DNA of 64,000 bases, from assembly GCF_000956545.1 (NCBI RefSeq), contig NZ_JYIT01000081.1:62001-126000 (forward strand). Direction: 5' to 3'. The DNA is from Microbacterium azadirachtae. GTDB taxonomy: Bacteria > Actinomycetota > Actinomycetes > Actinomycetales > Microbacteriaceae. The position numbers and the translations under genes are program-made. The notes under the pieces are model-generated. The model was not told the DNA's origin, did no database searches, and was given only the letters and a program-made list of their open reading frames with translations. This document shows, one piece after another, positions 29,901-37,800 of the stretch. The stretch's first letter is position 1, and every line of letters begins with the position of its first letter.

Positions 29901-30572
29901 CACAGGCAAGGAGCGCTGGTCGGCCACCGAGAACAGACGGATCTGGTCGACCTCGTCGCCGAAGAACTCGACGCGCGAGGGGTGCTCCGCGGTCGGAGGG
30001 AAGACGTCGAGGATGCCGCCGCGCACCGCGAACTCGCCGCGCCGCGACACCATGTCCACCCGCGAGTACGCGCGCTCGACCAGGGAGGCCGCCACGCCGT
30101 CGAGGTCGTAGCCGCGCCCGCCGACGGCGAGCTCGAGCGGCTCCACATCGCCCAGTCCGGCGGCGACCGGCTGCAGGGCCGCCCGCACCGACGCGACGAC
30201 CACGAGCGGGCGCTCGCCCGACCAGATCCGCATCCGGCGCAGCACCTCGAGGCGCCGACCGACCGTGTCGGGGCTCGGGCTCAGGCGCTCATGAGGGAGG
30301 GTCTCCCAGGCGGGGAACGAGAGGATCTCGGCCTCCGGCAGGTACGATCCCAGCGCTGCCGCCAGGGACTCCGCCCGCCGGCCGGTCGGGGCGACCACGA
30401 GCAGGGCGGCCGGCCGGCCCGCGGCGGCACGGCGCTCGAGGAGCCCGGCCAGCATCGGCGCGTCCATGCCGGCGCTCGCGAGCAGGTCGGCATCGGTCTG
30501 CGCCCAGGTCAGGGCGTCGCGGAATCCGGACGCCTCCTCTTCCAGAGCGCGGATGATCCCCTGCACAGTCAC
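26994..30572 (-). CDS. mfd: Transcription-repair coupling factor
   Basis: A 1192-residue Mfd translocase that removes stalled RNA polymerase from lesions and recruits UvrA. In order: UvrB-like N-terminal domains (about 1-400), the RNA-polymerase-interacting domain (about 480-560), the translocase motor with GDVGFGKTE (Walker A, about 640) and DEEQRFG (Walker B), the TRG motif region with QLHQLRGRVGRGRERAYAY, and the C-terminal UvrA-masking domain. Length is right for the family. The GTG at 30572 follows TAGACT by 6 nt, a leaderless arrangement. The nudix gene overlaps its stop. Confidence 0.97.
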   Translation of the reverse strand: MTVQGIIRALEEEASGFRDALTWAQTDADLLASAGMDAPMLAGLLERRAAAGRPAALLVVAPTGRRAESLAAALGSYLPEAEILSFPAWETLPHERLSPSPDTVGRRLEVLRRMRIWSGERPLVVVASVRAALQPVAAGLGDVEPLELAVGGRGYDLDGVAASLVERAYSRVDMVSRRGEFAVRGGILDVFPPTAEHPSRVEFFGDEVDQIRLFSVADQRSLPVAPTAVALPASRELLLTAEVRERAGSLVEAFPGIAGMLQKMAEGIPVEGMESLLPVVAGPVVPLVDYLPNGAAVALVDPERSGARAASLGETNREFLDAAWSAATAGASAPIDLQTGDFLSIGELRTAVHDRDGVWWRLSAFDAGADDAAFDHGADGVRAAPIPSFHGNVDGAIEFTAGRVSDGWRVVLVSSGAGLVDRARDVLADRGIAARVVASLPESPDPGIATLVTGAIESGFQIADAKIAVITENEFYGRTIGGDTRVVKKLASRRKNVVDPMQLKAGDFVVHQTHGIARFVEMTQREVSSGGRHAVKTTRDYLVLEYAPTKRGYPGDKLYVPTDQLDLLSKYVGGEAPTLSKMGGSDWAAAKGKARKAVRDIAVELVKLYSARMAAKGYAFGKDTPWQRELEEAFPFAETPDQLQTIDEIKSDMERPIPMDRLLSGDVGFGKTEVAVRAAFKAIQDGKQVAMLVPTTLLVKQHLETFTERFAGFPVKVRPLSRFQTDKEARLTLDGLLEGSVDMVIGTHRILTDQVMFKDLGLMIIDEEQRFGVEHKDALKKMKTNVDILAMSATPIPRTLEMAVTGIREMSTLQTPPEDRHPILSFVGPKSDKQVAAAIRREILREGQVFYVHNRVQSIQRVAAELAELVPEARIAVAHGKMGEHQLEQVVDDFWERKYDVLVSTTIIETGLDISNANTIIIDRADRYGLSQLHQLRGRVGRGRERAYAYFLYDDSKPLSETAADRLQTIAVNNDLGSGMQVALKDLELRGAGNLLGAEQAGHIAGVGFDLYLRMIGEAVATFRGEETETGAELRLELPVDARIPEAYIDSERLRLEAYQKLSSAATATAPDEAIDHVVEELTDRYGTPPAEVEGLIAIARLRRRAARAGLTDVVAMGSNLRVAPARLEDSMKVRLQRLYPQAKLVAGGEALVVPMPGADRADPVEWTGQLLTALFPEPAPAEAPVAAGAAS

Positions 30573-30578
30573 CGGAAG

Positions 30579-30584
30579 AGTCTA
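30579..30584 (-). promoter_or_regulatory. Leaderless -10 box (TAGACT) of mfd
   Basis: TAGACT, then CTTCCG, then the GTG start of mfd at 30572. Confidence 0.6.
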
Positions 30585-30668
30585 CGTGGAGTCTCGGACA
30601 CTGCGGGGCTCGGCCTCCGTCCTCGCGCTCCCCGGCCCCGGTCCCGTCCGGATCGCGGCGGACGCGCC

Positions 30669-31922
30669 TCAGTCCTGCACGACCACCGGCTCGAAGCCCG
30701 CGGCGCGCAGCGTGTCCAGCGTGAGCTGCGAGTGCTCCGGACCGCGCGTCTCCACGCTGAGCTCGAGGATGACGTCGTTGATCTGCAGGCCGTGCCCGTG
30801 CCGTGTGTGCATCGCCTCGATGACGTTCGCACCGGCGTGCGCGATGAGCTCCGACACCCGGGCCAGCTGGCCGGGGCGGTCCGGGAGGGGGATGCGCAGA
30901 GTGAGGTAGCGGCCCGACGCCGCGAGCCCGTGCGAGACCACGCGCTGCAGCAGCAGAGGGTCGATGTTGCCGCCCGAGAGCACCGCGAGCGTGTTGCCCG
31001 TGTCGTGCACCTTCCCCGCGAGGATCGCCGCGACGCCGACCGCGCCGGCCGGTTCCACCACGACCTTGGCCTGCTCGAGCAGCAGCAGCAGTGCGCGTGC
31101 GATGTCGTCGTCGCTCACCGTCACGACCTCGTCGACGAGCTCCTGGATCATGGCGAACGGCACGTCGCCGGGACGCGCCACCAGGATGCCGTCGGCGATC
31201 GTCGGCTGCGTGACGATCTCGACCGGGTGCCCCGCGTCGAGCGACGGCCCCATCGCGGCCGCGTTCTCCGCCTGCACGCCGATGACGCGCACCGTGCGCC
31301 CCTGCTCCGCGGCCCGCGCCTTCACCGCTGCGGCGACTCCCGCGATGAGACCGCCGCCGCCGATGCCGACCAGGATCGTGTCGACGTCGGGCACGTCCTC
31401 CATGAGCTCGAGGCCCAGCGTGGCCTGACCGGTGACGATGTCGCGATGATCGAACGGCGGGATGAAGACCGCGCCGGTGCGCTCGGCGAACTCCGCCGCG
31501 AGACGCAGCGAGGTCGCGACCGTCTCGCCCTCGAGCACGACCTCGGCACCGTACCCGCGCGTGGCGAGCAGCTTCGGCACCGGCACGCCCATGGGCATGA
31601 AGATCGTCGCGGGGATGCCCAGCGCCTGCGCCGCGAGCGCGACGCCCTGCGCGTGGTTCCCGGCGGAGGCGGCCACGACGCCCCGCGCGCGCTCCTCGGC
31701 GGTGAGCTTGGAGAGGCGGTGCACCGCGCCGCGGATCTTGAACGAGCCGGTGCGCTGCAGATTCTCCAGCTTGAGCGACACGGGCGACCCCAGCACCTTG
31801 GTCAGCGCGACCGAGGGCAGCGTCGGGGTGCGCACGATGACGCCGTCCAGGCTGTCCGCCACCCGCTGGATCTCGGCCAGCGTGGGGATCCCGGCGAGGG
31901 TGGTCGTCGTCTCGTTCGTCAT
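30669..31922 (-). CDS. ilvA: Threonine ammonia-lyase (threonine dehydratase)
   Basis: A 417-residue PLP enzyme of the beta-family that turns threonine into 2-oxobutanoate, the entry to isoleucine synthesis or a catabolic step. SFKIRGA (about 60-66) contains the PLP lysine, ASAGNHAQG binds the substrate carboxylate, GIGGGGLIAG is the phosphate loop, and a single C-terminal ACT-like domain (about 335-410, RIPLPDRPGQLARVSELI) suggests allosteric control. One ACT domain is the short form, found in catabolic TdcB-like and in some biosynthetic enzymes. AAGGAG lies 8 nt upstream and the start overlaps the AI-2E gene's stop (ATGA). Confidence 0.95.
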   Translation of the reverse strand: MTNETTTTLAGIPTLAEIQRVADSLDGVIVRTPTLPSVALTKVLGSPVSLKLENLQRTGSFKIRGAVHRLSKLTAEERARGVVAASAGNHAQGVALAAQALGIPATIFMPMGVPVPKLLATRGYGAEVVLEGETVATSLRLAAEFAERTGAVFIPPFDHRDIVTGQATLGLELMEDVPDVDTILVGIGGGGLIAGVAAAVKARAAEQGRTVRVIGVQAENAAAMGPSLDAGHPVEIVTQPTIADGILVARPGDVPFAMIQELVDEVVTVSDDDIARALLLLLEQAKVVVEPAGAVGVAAILAGKVHDTGNTLAVLSGGNIDPLLLQRVVSHGLAASGRYLTLRIPLPDRPGQLARVSELIAHAGANVIEAMHTRHGHGLQINDVILELSVETRGPEHSQLTLDTLRAAGFEPVVVQD

Positions 31923-33115
31923 CGCCTGCTCCTTCTCCGCGCCCGCGGCACGGTCCGCCAGATGTAGTCGCCGTCGGGGTCGGCGCCGGTGCGCCAGGCA
32001 CCGGAGTTGATGGTCACGGCCGCCACGTTCACGAATGCGGCGAGCGGCACGGCGAACAGCGCCCCGGGGATGCCCGCGATGAGTGCGCCGCCGGCCACCA
32101 CGAGGACGACCGCGAGCGGGTGCACCTTGACCGCCGACCCCATCAGGATCGGCTGCAGGATGTGCCCCTCGATCTGCTGGACGGCGAGCACGACGACCAG
32201 CATCCACAGCGCGATCCAGGGGCCGTTGTACACGAGCGCGAGGAACACCGCGAGGGTTCCGGTCACCACCGCCCCGACGATCGGGATGAACGAGCCCAGG
32301 AACACCAGCACGGCGACGGGGACGGCCAGGGGCACGCCCAGCAGGAAGGCGCCGAGGCCGATACCCAGCGCGTCGATGAACGCGACGAGCATCTGCGTGC
32401 GGGCGTAGTTGATCACGGTCGCCCAGCCGTTCTGCGCCGCGGCGTCCACCGCGGGGCGCGAGGCCTTCGGGAAGAGCTTGAGGGTCCAGGCCCAGATGCC
32501 GCCGCCGTCGGCGAGCAGGCAGAGCAGGATGAAGAGCGTCAGCACGGCGCCGGTGGCGACGTGGCCGAAGGTGGAGCCGACGGCGATCGCGCCCGACTTC
32601 AGCAGCTCGCCCTGCTCGCTGAGGAAGGTGCCGGCCTGGTCGAGCAGATCCGTGATCTGCGTCGGGGTGAGGTGCAGGGGCCCCTCGATGAGGAACTGCT
32701 GCAGCTCCCCCCACACCGCCACGGTGCGCGCCTGGACTCCGCCCCACTGCTGGGTGATCTGCCAGATCGCAAGCCACAGCAGGCCCCCGACGATCGCGAC
32801 GGTGCCGAGGAGGGCGACGACGATCGCGAGCCAGCGCGGCCAGCGGGCGCGCAGCATGACGCTGAACGCGGGCCAGAGCAGAGCCGTGAGCAGGATCGCG
32901 ATCATCAGCGGGATGACCAGGATCTTGAACAGCATCACCAGCCAGATCACGACGCCCAGGGCGGCCGCGATCACGAGCAGCCGCCAGGAGTACGCGGTGG
33001 CGATGCGCAAGCCGGACGGCAGTGCGCGCTGCACGTCGTCGCGCACGTCGACGCGGCCGGTGACGGATCGCTGCCGGAGGAGATCGCGCAGCCGGGGTGT
33101 GCTGTCCTCGCTCAT
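31919..33115 (-). CDS. AI-2E family transporter (PerM-like)
   Basis: A 398-residue membrane protein of the AI-2E exporter/PerM family, with about eight membrane segments in the usual pattern: two early pairs (about 40-75), a long amphipathic middle region (about 110-165), then five segments with GxxxFLPIVGA-like FIPIVGAVVTG (about 270-285) near the C-terminus. Members include transporters and Na+/H+ antiporters; the old name does not prove autoinducer export. TAGACT stands 6 nt before the ATG. It is translationally coupled to ilvA downstream. Confidence 0.88.
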   Translation of the reverse strand: MSEDSTPRLRDLLRQRSVTGRVDVRDDVQRALPSGLRIATAYSWRLLVIAAALGVVIWLVMLFKILVIPLMIAILLTALLWPAFSVMLRARWPRWLAIVVALLGTVAIVGGLLWLAIWQITQQWGGVQARTVAVWGELQQFLIEGPLHLTPTQITDLLDQAGTFLSEQGELLKSGAIAVGSTFGHVATGAVLTLFILLCLLADGGGIWAWTLKLFPKASRPAVDAAAQNGWATVINYARTQMLVAFIDALGIGLGAFLLGVPLAVPVAVLVFLGSFIPIVGAVVTGTLAVFLALVYNGPWIALWMLVVVLAVQQIEGHILQPILMGSAVKVHPLAVVLVVAGGALIAGIPGALFAVPLAAFVNVAAVTINSGAWRTGADPDGDYIWRTVPRARRRSRR

Positions 33116-33121
33116 CGATCC

Positions 33122-33127
33122 AGTCTA
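33122..33127 (-). promoter_or_regulatory. Leaderless -10 box (TAGACT) of the AI-2E gene
   Basis: TAGACT-GGATCG-ATG on the minus strand. It drives the AI-2E/ilvA pair and points away from the equally leaderless gene at 33186. Confidence 0.6.
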
Positions 33128-33172
33128 CGGGGGCGCCGGAGCGCCCCCGGCGCCGGTGTCGGCGGCGGTCGT

Positions 33173-33178
33173 TACGCT
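33173..33178 (+). promoter_or_regulatory. Leaderless -10 box (TACGCT) of the glycosylase gene
   Basis: TACGCT is followed by 7 nt and the GTG at 33186. With the divergent AI-2E box it fills the 70-bp intergenic region. Confidence 0.6.
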
Positions 33179-33185
33179 GACGGAC

Positions 33186-34502
33186 GTGACAGGATCTCCG
33201 CCCGCCCCCTCCCCCGTCGACACGCTGAGCGCCAGTGAGGCGCGGCGGGTCGCGCTCGCGGCGCAGGGGTTCTCCCGCCGCCGTCCCGCGTCGCCGGGCG
33301 TGCGGCACCTGCACGCGGCCATGGCGCGCATGGGCGTGCTGCAGATCGACTCGGTGAACGTCTTCGCGCGCTCGCACTACCTGCCGCTGTTCTCCCGGCT
33401 GGGCGCCTACGATCCTGCGGTGCTCGAGCGCGCGTTCCTGTCCCGGCCCAGCGCGGCGCGCACCGGCCGCTACACCGAGTACCTCGCGCACGAGGCCACC
33501 TTCCTGCCGGTCGAGGACTGGCCGCTGTGGGGCTTCCGTCGCGAGGCCTTCCGCGCCAAGCGCGGCGCGTTCTGGGGGCAGAGCTCGTCGGCGCGCACGC
33601 TGGACTGGGTGCGCGCCGAGCTGCGCGACCGCGGTCCCTCCCGCCCGGCCGACATCCGCGGCGACGCGCCGGGCGGCCGGGGCGGCTGGTGGGAGTGGGA
33701 CGAGGTCAAGCACGCCCTCGAGTACCTGTGGCGGATCGGCGATGTCGCGATCGCCGGACGTGACGGCTTCGAGCGCCGCTACGCCCTGGCCGAGGATGTC
33801 GTGCCCGGGGACCTGCTCGGCCGCGACCGGGACCGCGCGGCCGCGATCGGCGAGCTCGTGCGCCGGGCAGCCCGGGCGCACGGCGTGGCGACGGCCGCCG
33901 ACATCGCGGACTACTACCGCATCAAGGACCGGGCGCTGGTGCTGTCGGCGATCGCGGATCTCGTCGACCAGGGCGAGCTGGCGCCGGTGCGCGTGCGCGG
34001 GTGGGAGCGCGGCGGGCGTCCCGTGCCCGCGTGGCGGCACACCGAGGCGGTCCTGCCCCGGCGCATCGACGCGACCGCGATCCTCACCCCCTTCGATCCG
34101 GTGGTCTGGTTCCGCGACCGCGCACTGCGGACGTTCGCGCTGGACTACCGGATCGAGATCTACACGCCGGCTGCGAAGCGGCGATACGGCTACTACTCGC
34201 TGCCGGTGCTCGTCGGCGACCGCATCTCCGCGCGCGTGGACCTGAAGGCGGATCGCGCGACGGGAACCCTGCGCGTGCAGTCGGCCTGGTGGGAGCCGCA
34301 GGCCAGGCCCGCCGCCGATGTGGAGCGCATCGCGGCAGAGCTTCGCACCGCCGCGGCCTGGCAAGGACTGGAGCACGTCTCCGTGTCCTCATGGGGCGAT
34401 GCATCCGACGATCTCGCCGCCGCGCTCGACGCCCACCCCGAGCGGGCCAGGCGTCACGACGCCGGCCGGATGGATCAGATTCCGCTGGGGACGGGCGGCT
34501 GA
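33186..34502 (+). CDS. YcaQ/AlkX-type DNA glycosylase (winged-helix protein)
   Basis: A 438-residue protein of the HTH_42/YcaQ family. The region RMGVLQIDSVNVFARSHYL holds the QxD catalytic motif (Gln53-Ile54-Asp55) known from E. coli YcaQ (AlkX), which unhooks interstrand cross-links and removes bulky N7-alkylguanine adducts. YTEYLAHEATFLP, a winged-helix middle part, and FDPVVWFRDR with YRIEIYTPAAKRRYGYYSLPVL near the end complete the family pattern. In actinobacteria related proteins guard producers of DNA-alkylating natural products, and others act in general repair. The GTG start is chosen from the leaderless -10 box. Confidence 0.88.
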   Translation: MTGSPPAPSPVDTLSASEARRVALAAQGFSRRRPASPGVRHLHAAMARMGVLQIDSVNVFARSHYLPLFSRLGAYDPAVLERAFLSRPSAARTGRYTEYLAHEATFLPVEDWPLWGFRREAFRAKRGAFWGQSSSARTLDWVRAELRDRGPSRPADIRGDAPGGRGGWWEWDEVKHALEYLWRIGDVAIAGRDGFERRYALAEDVVPGDLLGRDRDRAAAIGELVRRAARAHGVATAADIADYYRIKDRALVLSAIADLVDQGELAPVRVRGWERGGRPVPAWRHTEAVLPRRIDATAILTPFDPVVWFRDRALRTFALDYRIEIYTPAAKRRYGYYSLPVLVGDRISARVDLKADRATGTLRVQSAWWEPQARPAADVERIAAELRTAAAWQGLEHVSVSSWGDASDDLAAALDAHPERARRHDAGRMDQIPLGTGG

Positions 34503-34515
34503 GCGGGATCCCGTG

Positions 34516-35094
34516 TCAGAACTGGACGCGGGGAGGTTCGGCGATGGCCGCGCCGTCGGCGACCTCGAAGAACTCGCGCTCGGTGAAGCCGAGGTTGCGG
34601 GCGAACAGGTTGTTCGGGAACACCTTGATCTTGGTGTTGAGCTCGCGCACGCCGCCGTTGTAGAACCGGCGCGACGCCTGGATCTTGTCCTCCGTGTCGA
34701 CGAGCGCGGACTGCAGCTGCAGGAAGTTCTGGCTCGCCTGCAGCTGCGGATAGGCCTCGGCCACCGCGAACAGGCTCTTCAGGGCCTGCTGCAGATGTCC
34801 CTCGGCCGCGCCCGCCTCACCCGGAGTGGAGGCGGACAGCGTCTCCGCCCGGGCGCGCGTGACGTTCTCGAACACGGCCTTCTCGTGGGCCGCATAGCCC
34901 TTGACCGTGTCGATGAGATTCGGGATCAGATCCGCTCGTCGCTTGAGCTGGACCGTGATGTCGCTCCACGCCTCGTCGACGCGGACCCCCAGCTGCACGA
35001 GCGAGTTGTACGTGGCCCACAGATAGATGCCGACGGCAGCGATCAGAACGACGATCACTCCGACGACGACGAGCACTGGAACAAGAACATCCAC
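34516..35094 (-). CDS. lemA: LemA family protein
   Basis: A 192-residue membrane protein. One N-terminal membrane helix (about 3-27) is followed by a helical coiled bundle: YNSLVQLGVRVDEAWSDITVQLKRRADLIPNLIDTVKGYA is the diagnostic LemA segment (about 29-68), and FNxxVxxYNxxI-like FYNGGVRELNTKIKVFPNNLFA comes near the end. LemA proteins sit at the envelope; their function is not settled. GTG 35094 is taken because it directly precedes the membrane helix; AGGGGG lies about 11 nt upstream. It stands alone, convergent with the glycosylase gene. Confidence 0.93.
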   Translation of the reverse strand: MDVLVPVLVVVGVIVVLIAAVGIYLWATYNSLVQLGVRVDEAWSDITVQLKRRADLIPNLIDTVKGYAAHEKAVFENVTRARAETLSASTPGEAGAAEGHLQQALKSLFAVAEAYPQLQASQNFLQLQSALVDTEDKIQASRRFYNGGVRELNTKIKVFPNNLFARNLGFTEREFFEVADGAAIAEPPRVQF

Positions 35095-35174
35095 GGACGA
35101 CGACCCCCTTGCAGACGCGATTGCGCCCATCCTATCCCGGCATGCTCCGTGTTCGCCGGGCTGCCAGGGAACGG

Positions 35175-36488
35175 TCAGGCGCCGAGCACGCGCTCCAGAT
35201 AGCGGTTGGAGAAGCGGCGCTCCGGATCCAGCCTGTCCCGCAGGGCGAGGAAGTCGTCGAAGCGGGGATAGCGCTCCCGCAGCTGCTCCGCGTCGAGCGA
35301 GTGCAGCTTGCCCCAGTGCGGGCGCCCGCCGTGGGCGAGGCAGATCGCCTCGACCGCGTCGAAGTACTCGCGCGGATCGTGCCGCCAGTAGCGGTGCACG
35401 GCGATGTACGCCGACTCCCGGCCGTGCGCCGTGGACAGCCAGCGGTCGTCGGCCGCGGCGAACCGCACCTCGATCGGGAACTCGATCCGCCATCCGCGCT
35501 GGGCGATGAGCGCCTGCACGGCGCGGAACACGGGCACCACCTGATCCTGCGGCACGGCGTACTCCATCTCCCGGAACCGCACCGTGCGGCTCTGCGTCAG
35601 CACGCGGTGGGAGAGGTCGGTGTACTCGCGGTCACCCGTGAGCTTCACGGCGAGCCTGCTGAAGGACGGCGTGATCGCGGGCACGACGACGCCGGCCGCG
35701 CACACCGCGCGGTAGACGCCGTTGGAGAGGAGCGTCTCGTCGATCCACTTCCCCACCTTCGGCAGGGGGCGCCGCACCGCCGACTCCGGCAGCCGCTCGG
35801 TGGTCTTGGTCAGGGCGACGTCGGTGTGGGGGAACCAGTAGAACTCGAAGTGGTCCGCGGCGCCGACGCGCTCGTGCACGGAGTCCAGCACCTCGTCCAG
35901 CGGGGCAGGCGCGTCGACCGCGTGCATCACGAAGGCGGGCACGCACTGCAGGGTGACCTCGACGAGGATCCCGAGGGCGCCGAGTCCGAGCGCGAGCGCG
36001 GGCAGCAGCTCGGCGTTCTGCGTCTCGTCCACCCGCAGGAACTCCCCCGCGGCGGTGATCAGGGTGACGCCGACGACCTGCGCGGCGATGCCGCGGAATC
36101 CGGCGCCGGTGCCGTGGGTGCCGGTCGAGATGGCGCCGGAGATCGACTGCCGGTCGATGTCGCCCAGGTTCTCCATCGCGAGTCCGTAGGGCGCGAGGAG
36201 CGCCGGGATGCGGTGCAGCCGGGTGCCCGCGAGCAGCGTGACCCGCCCGCGCGCCTCGTCGGCGGACACCAGCCCCTGCAGATCGTCGAGCTCGAGCAGC
36301 ACATCGGGAGCCACGGCCACGCCGGTGAAGCTGTGGCCGGCGCCGACCGCCTTGACCCGCAGGTTCTGGGCGGCAGCGGCGCGCACGGCCCGCTGCACGC
36401 CTTCGGGCGAGCGCGGCCGCTCCACGCGGATCGGCCGGATCGCGGCGGAGCGGCCCCAGTTCTGCCAGGTTCCTCCGGGTCGTGTCAC
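35175..36488 (-). CDS. FAD-linked oxidase of the D-arabinono-1,4-lactone oxidase type
   Basis: A 437-residue oxidase with an N-terminal PCMH FAD domain and a C-terminal ALO domain. VGAGHSFTGVA (about 44-54) has the His that is covalently bound to FAD in aldonolactone and alditol oxidases, STGTHGTGAGFRG is the second FAD loop, and RPHWGKLH near residue 390 matches the HWGK active-site motif. It is expected to oxidise a sugar lactone or alditol with O2 or another acceptor. The GTG start overlaps the stop of the PLP-barrel gene by 4 bp, a pairing that I recall as common in actinobacteria, suggesting a shared pathway. Confidence 0.9.
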   Translation of the reverse strand: MTRPGGTWQNWGRSAAIRPIRVERPRSPEGVQRAVRAAAAQNLRVKAVGAGHSFTGVAVAPDVLLELDDLQGLVSADEARGRVTLLAGTRLHRIPALLAPYGLAMENLGDIDRQSISGAISTGTHGTGAGFRGIAAQVVGVTLITAAGEFLRVDETQNAELLPALALGLGALGILVEVTLQCVPAFVMHAVDAPAPLDEVLDSVHERVGAADHFEFYWFPHTDVALTKTTERLPESAVRRPLPKVGKWIDETLLSNGVYRAVCAAGVVVPAITPSFSRLAVKLTGDREYTDLSHRVLTQSRTVRFREMEYAVPQDQVVPVFRAVQALIAQRGWRIEFPIEVRFAAADDRWLSTAHGRESAYIAVHRYWRHDPREYFDAVEAICLAHGGRPHWGKLHSLDAEQLRERYPRFDDFLALRDRLDPERRFSNRYLERVLGA

Positions 36489-37735
36489 AGGAAGGCCTTC
36501 CCCTCGCCGCGGTACGTGGGCAGTTCGCCGACGACGCGATCGCCGTCGACGAGGTGGTAGCTCAGGATCCGCTCCGCCGGCTCGCCGCTCTTCGCATGGC
36601 GCAGCCAGACGCGGTCCCCGATCCGCAGGGTGCGGGCGGCTTCCCCGCGCAGCGGTGTCTGCACCTCTCCGGCGGCTTCGCGCGGCGCCGTCTGCAGACC
36701 CTGCGGCCACACCGGCCGCGGCTGCCGCGACGAGACGGGCGGCCCGGACGCGATCCACCCGCCGCCCAGGATCGTCGCGATGTCGGCGGCGGGACGGCGC
36801 ACGACGTCGAAGGCGAACGCGCTGGCCGGCGCGAGGTCGAAGGAGCGGTAGCCGTCGAACAGGTGTCCCGCGAGCAGGCCGCTGCCCGCGGTGATCTCGG
36901 TGAGGGCCGGATCGGATCCGGTGTACTCGAGAGAGCCGGTGCCGCCGCCGGTGACGAAGTCCAGCGGCACGAGCGCGCGCACGGCTTCGGCGATGCGCGC
37001 CCGGCGCTCCCGCAGCTCCAGACGCGACTGCGCCTGCACCGTGCGGATCAGGGTGTCGCCGCTGCCGGTGTCGTCGCCCTGGCCGGCGATCTGCGCCTCG
37101 TACATCTGCAGGCCGACGAGGCGGAAGCCGCCGCGCTCCGCGGCGCGCCGGGCGAAGCGCGCGACCTCCTCGGGGGCGTGCAGCGGCGAGCGGAACACCC
37201 CGATGTGGCCGAGTCCCGGAGCACGCCACGAGGCGTCGGCATCGATCGCGATGCGCACGCGCGGACGCTTCCCGGGCGCGGTGATCGCGTCGATGAAGTC
37301 CAGCTGCGATTCGTCGTCGACCATCAGGGTGATCCGCGCACACGCCTGCTCGTCGCCGAGCAGGCGCTGCAGCGACGCTCGATCGGCCGTGGGGTACGCG
37401 AGCACGATGTCGTCGTGGTCCTCGGCGAGCCAGAGCGCCTCCGCCAGCGTGAAGGCGAGCAGGCCCCGGTAGCCGGGCACCCGCAGCGCCGCGTCGATGA
37501 CCTCCCGCACGCGTACCGACTTCGTCGCGATCCGGATCGGCAGCCCCCCGGCCCGCACCACCATGTCCATCGCGTTGTAGCGCAGCGCCTCGAGGTCGAT
37601 CACGGCGACGGGCGCGGGAAGGTGCGCGGTCGCCTCGGTCAGCCGCGGCCACCATCGGGCGGGATCCTGCCAGGGCTGGGCGCGGTGACGGGTCGGGGCG
37701 GCGACACGGCCCTGATCGGCGATGAGCTCGAGCAC
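36485..37735 (-). CDS. Alanine-racemase-fold PLP enzyme (amino acid deaminase/aldolase type)
   Basis: A 416-residue protein with a PLP-binding TIM barrel of the alanine racemase N-terminal family and a D-serine dehydratase/D-threonine aldolase-like C-terminal domain. IATKSVRVREV near residue 70 carries the PLP lysine; GGGTGSLEYTG (about 253-263) and ITAGSGLLAG bind phosphate. The DSD1-like C-terminal region has few candidate metal ligands (for example the WLRH region), so I cannot say that the zinc site is complete. GTG 37735 has TAGGGT 6 nt upstream. It is coupled by GTGA overlap with the FAD oxidase; a hydroxy amino acid substrate is a guess from the family. Confidence 0.85.
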   Translation of the reverse strand: MLELIADQGRVAAPTRHRAQPWQDPARWWPRLTEATAHLPAPVAVIDLEALRYNAMDMVVRAGGLPIRIATKSVRVREVIDAALRVPGYRGLLAFTLAEALWLAEDHDDIVLAYPTADRASLQRLLGDEQACARITLMVDDESQLDFIDAITAPGKRPRVRIAIDADASWRAPGLGHIGVFRSPLHAPEEVARFARRAAERGGFRLVGLQMYEAQIAGQGDDTGSGDTLIRTVQAQSRLELRERRARIAEAVRALVPLDFVTGGGTGSLEYTGSDPALTEITAGSGLLAGHLFDGYRSFDLAPASAFAFDVVRRPAADIATILGGGWIASGPPVSSRQPRPVWPQGLQTAPREAAGEVQTPLRGEAARTLRIGDRVWLRHAKSGEPAERILSYHLVDGDRVVGELPTYRGEGKAFL

Positions 37736-37741
37736 GAGTCC

Positions 37742-37747
37742 ACCCTA
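37742..37747 (-). promoter_or_regulatory. Leaderless -10 box (TAGGGT) of the PLP-barrel/oxidase operon
   Basis: TAGGGT, then GGACTC, then the GTG at 37735. It is divergent from the tRNA promoter 40 bp away. Confidence 0.6.
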
Positions 37748-37786
37748 TTGGCTCTGAGTCAACATCGCGCAGGGTGCCGCGCTCGC

Positions 37787-37792
37787 TAGGCT
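37787..37792 (+). promoter_or_regulatory. -10 box of the tRNA gene
   Basis: TAGGCT 8 nt before the first base of the tRNA. No convincing -35 is visible upstream. Confidence 0.45.
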
Positions 37793-37800
37793 CGGAGCAG

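Noticed and set aside
26973..31967. A 1664-codon open frame on the plus strand opposite mfd and ilvA
   Set aside because: It covers two clear genes on the other strand and shows only low-complexity Arg/His/Asp sequence.
30669..34376. A long minus-strand frame starting at 34376 that contains ilvA
   Set aside because: Only the part from 31922 has ilvA similarity; the rest crosses the AI-2E and glycosylase genes as a shadow frame.
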